Below are positions 15,006 through 15,628 of a stretch of DNA of 15,628 bases, in pieces; position 1 is the first letter of the stretch, and every line of letters begins with the position of its first letter. Under the pieces are notes generated by a model, which was not told the DNA's origin, made no database searches, and was given only the letters and a program-made list of their open reading frames with translations. Source of the DNA: an uncultured Oscillospiraceae bacterium (GTDB taxonomy: Bacteria; Bacillota; Clostridia; Oscillospirales; Oscillospiraceae). The translations under genes and the position numbers were made by a program. The stretch is from contig CAJURY010000024.1 in NCBI GenBank assembly GCA_910589155.1, forward strand, positions 1-15,628. Direction: 5' to 3'.

Positions 15006-15028
15006 GCTGTGATAAAAAACATCGCAGC
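15006..15028 (+). promoter_or_regulatory. small hairpin just ahead of the sortase ribosome binding site
   Basis: GCTGTGAT (15006-15013) pairs with ATCGCAGC (15021-15028), 8 pairs with one G-U and an A-rich 7-base loop. It ends three bases before the ribosome binding site AAGGAG (15032-15037), so it may tune sortase translation or mark a processed RNA end. Confidence 0.4.
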
Positions 15029-15045
15029 GGCAAGGAGAGCCTTGC

Positions 15046-15628
15046 ATGAAAAAAGGTAGATTTTCCACGATCATTTTAATACTTATTTTTCTTACAGGGC
15101 TGTCCTTGCTGCTGTATCCGACGGTGAGCGATTACTGGAACTCACTGCATCAGTCCAGGGCGATTACCGAGTATGCCGAGCAGGTGGCGGCGCTGGATGA
15201 TGACCGCTATGAACAGCTTTGGGCAGAAGCGGAGCAGTATAACCGCCATTTGTCCCAAAAAGCCGACCGCTTCAAGCTATCGGCAGAAGAACAAACAGAA
15301 TATGAAGGGCTGCTGAACGTTTCCAGCAGTGGGATCATCAGTTATATTGAAATTCCCGCCATTGGCTGCGCCCTGCCCATTTACCATGGAACGGACGAGG
15401 CGGTTTTGCAAATCGCTGTGGGCCATATCGAAGGCACCTCTTTGCCAGTAGGCGGCAAAGGCACCCATTGCGTCCTATCCGGCCACCGGGGACTTCCCAG
15501 CGCAAAGCTGTTTTCCGACCTGGATCAATTGAGAGAGGGAGATACTTTTTTGCTGCAAACTCTGGACGAGACTTTAACCTATGAGGTTGACCAGATTCGG
15601 ATTGTCTTGCCCCACGAGGTCACGGACT
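15046..15628 (+). CDS. class C-like sortase, pilus polymerase (partial, runs off the window)
   Basis: The first 194 residues of a sortase are present; the gene is cut by the window edge. Class C sortases cut LPXTG pilins between Thr and Gly and join them to a lysine of the next subunit, building the fibre at the outer membrane face. An N-terminal membrane segment (about 8-24) is followed by a helical stretch, then the sortase beta barrel beginning GIISYIEIPAIG at 96-107. The catalytic His147 lies in SGHRGLPSAKLFSDL, the class C form of the motif. The catalytic Cys and Arg should lie beyond 15628 and cannot be checked. The lid motif usually DPW or DPF may be represented by Asp74-Arg75-Phe76, an uncertain match. 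AAGGAG at 15032-15037 is 8 bases from the ATG. Position after the pilin supports a pilus polymerase role. Confidence 0.88.
   Translation, partial: MKKGRFSTIILILIFLTGLSLLLYPTVSDYWNSLHQSRAITEYAEQVAALDDDRYEQLWAEAEQYNRHLSQKADRFKLSAEEQTEYEGLLNVSSSGIISYIEIPAIGCALPIYHGTDEAVLQIAVGHIEGTSLPVGGKGTHCVLSGHRGLPSAKLFSDLDQLREGDTFLLQTLDETLTYEVDQIRIVLPHEVTD

Overview
The window looks like a chromosomal segment of a Gram-positive, anaerobic gut-type Firmicute, probably class Clostridia. Support: sigma-A style promoters (TTGACA/TATAAT with 17-base spacers), strong AGGAGG-type ribosome binding sites, LPXTG cell-wall sorting signals, a class C-like sortase, and a MurC whose glycine-rich loop and acidic motifs resemble those I recall from Oscillospiraceae. 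This placement is inference from sequence style, not a database match.

Left part (1-5271): a GNAT acetyltransferase, a small three-helix membrane protein with its own good promoter, then a murC operon. murC overlaps by 4 bases a 780-residue protein with a chitobiase-type C-terminal domain, and the pair ends at a strong two-way hairpin terminator. Middle (5274-6425, minus strand): a two-gene unit, a triple zinc-ribbon protein followed by a multi-pass membrane protein, driven by a near-consensus promoter.

Right part (6610 to the end) holds the most interesting material. A solitary 279-residue tyrosine recombinase with a complete catalytic set is followed by a roughly 620-base gene-free region. 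That region carries three copies of a 24-base site (9-base arms around the core CGATTA). The first copy is inverted relative to the other two. Between them sits a perfect consensus promoter (TTGACA-17-TATAAT) pointing at the downstream operon. The layout is that of a phase-variable promoter switch, drawn here in the ON orientation. After the last site a structured leader with a candidate terminator hairpin precedes the operon.

The operon encodes a small coiled-coil protein, a Ser/Lys signal peptidase I, a 1456-residue LPQTG adhesin with an N-terminal Cys/His repeat array and a fibro-slime domain, an LPSTG major pilin, and a sortase cut off by the window edge. Together these read as a sortase-assembled pilus: the peptidase would process exported subunits, the sortase would polymerise the pilin and add the large adhesin, and the recombinase would switch the whole set on or off by inverting the promoter. 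The switch and the leader control are inferences from sequence layout and need experimental or read-level confirmation.
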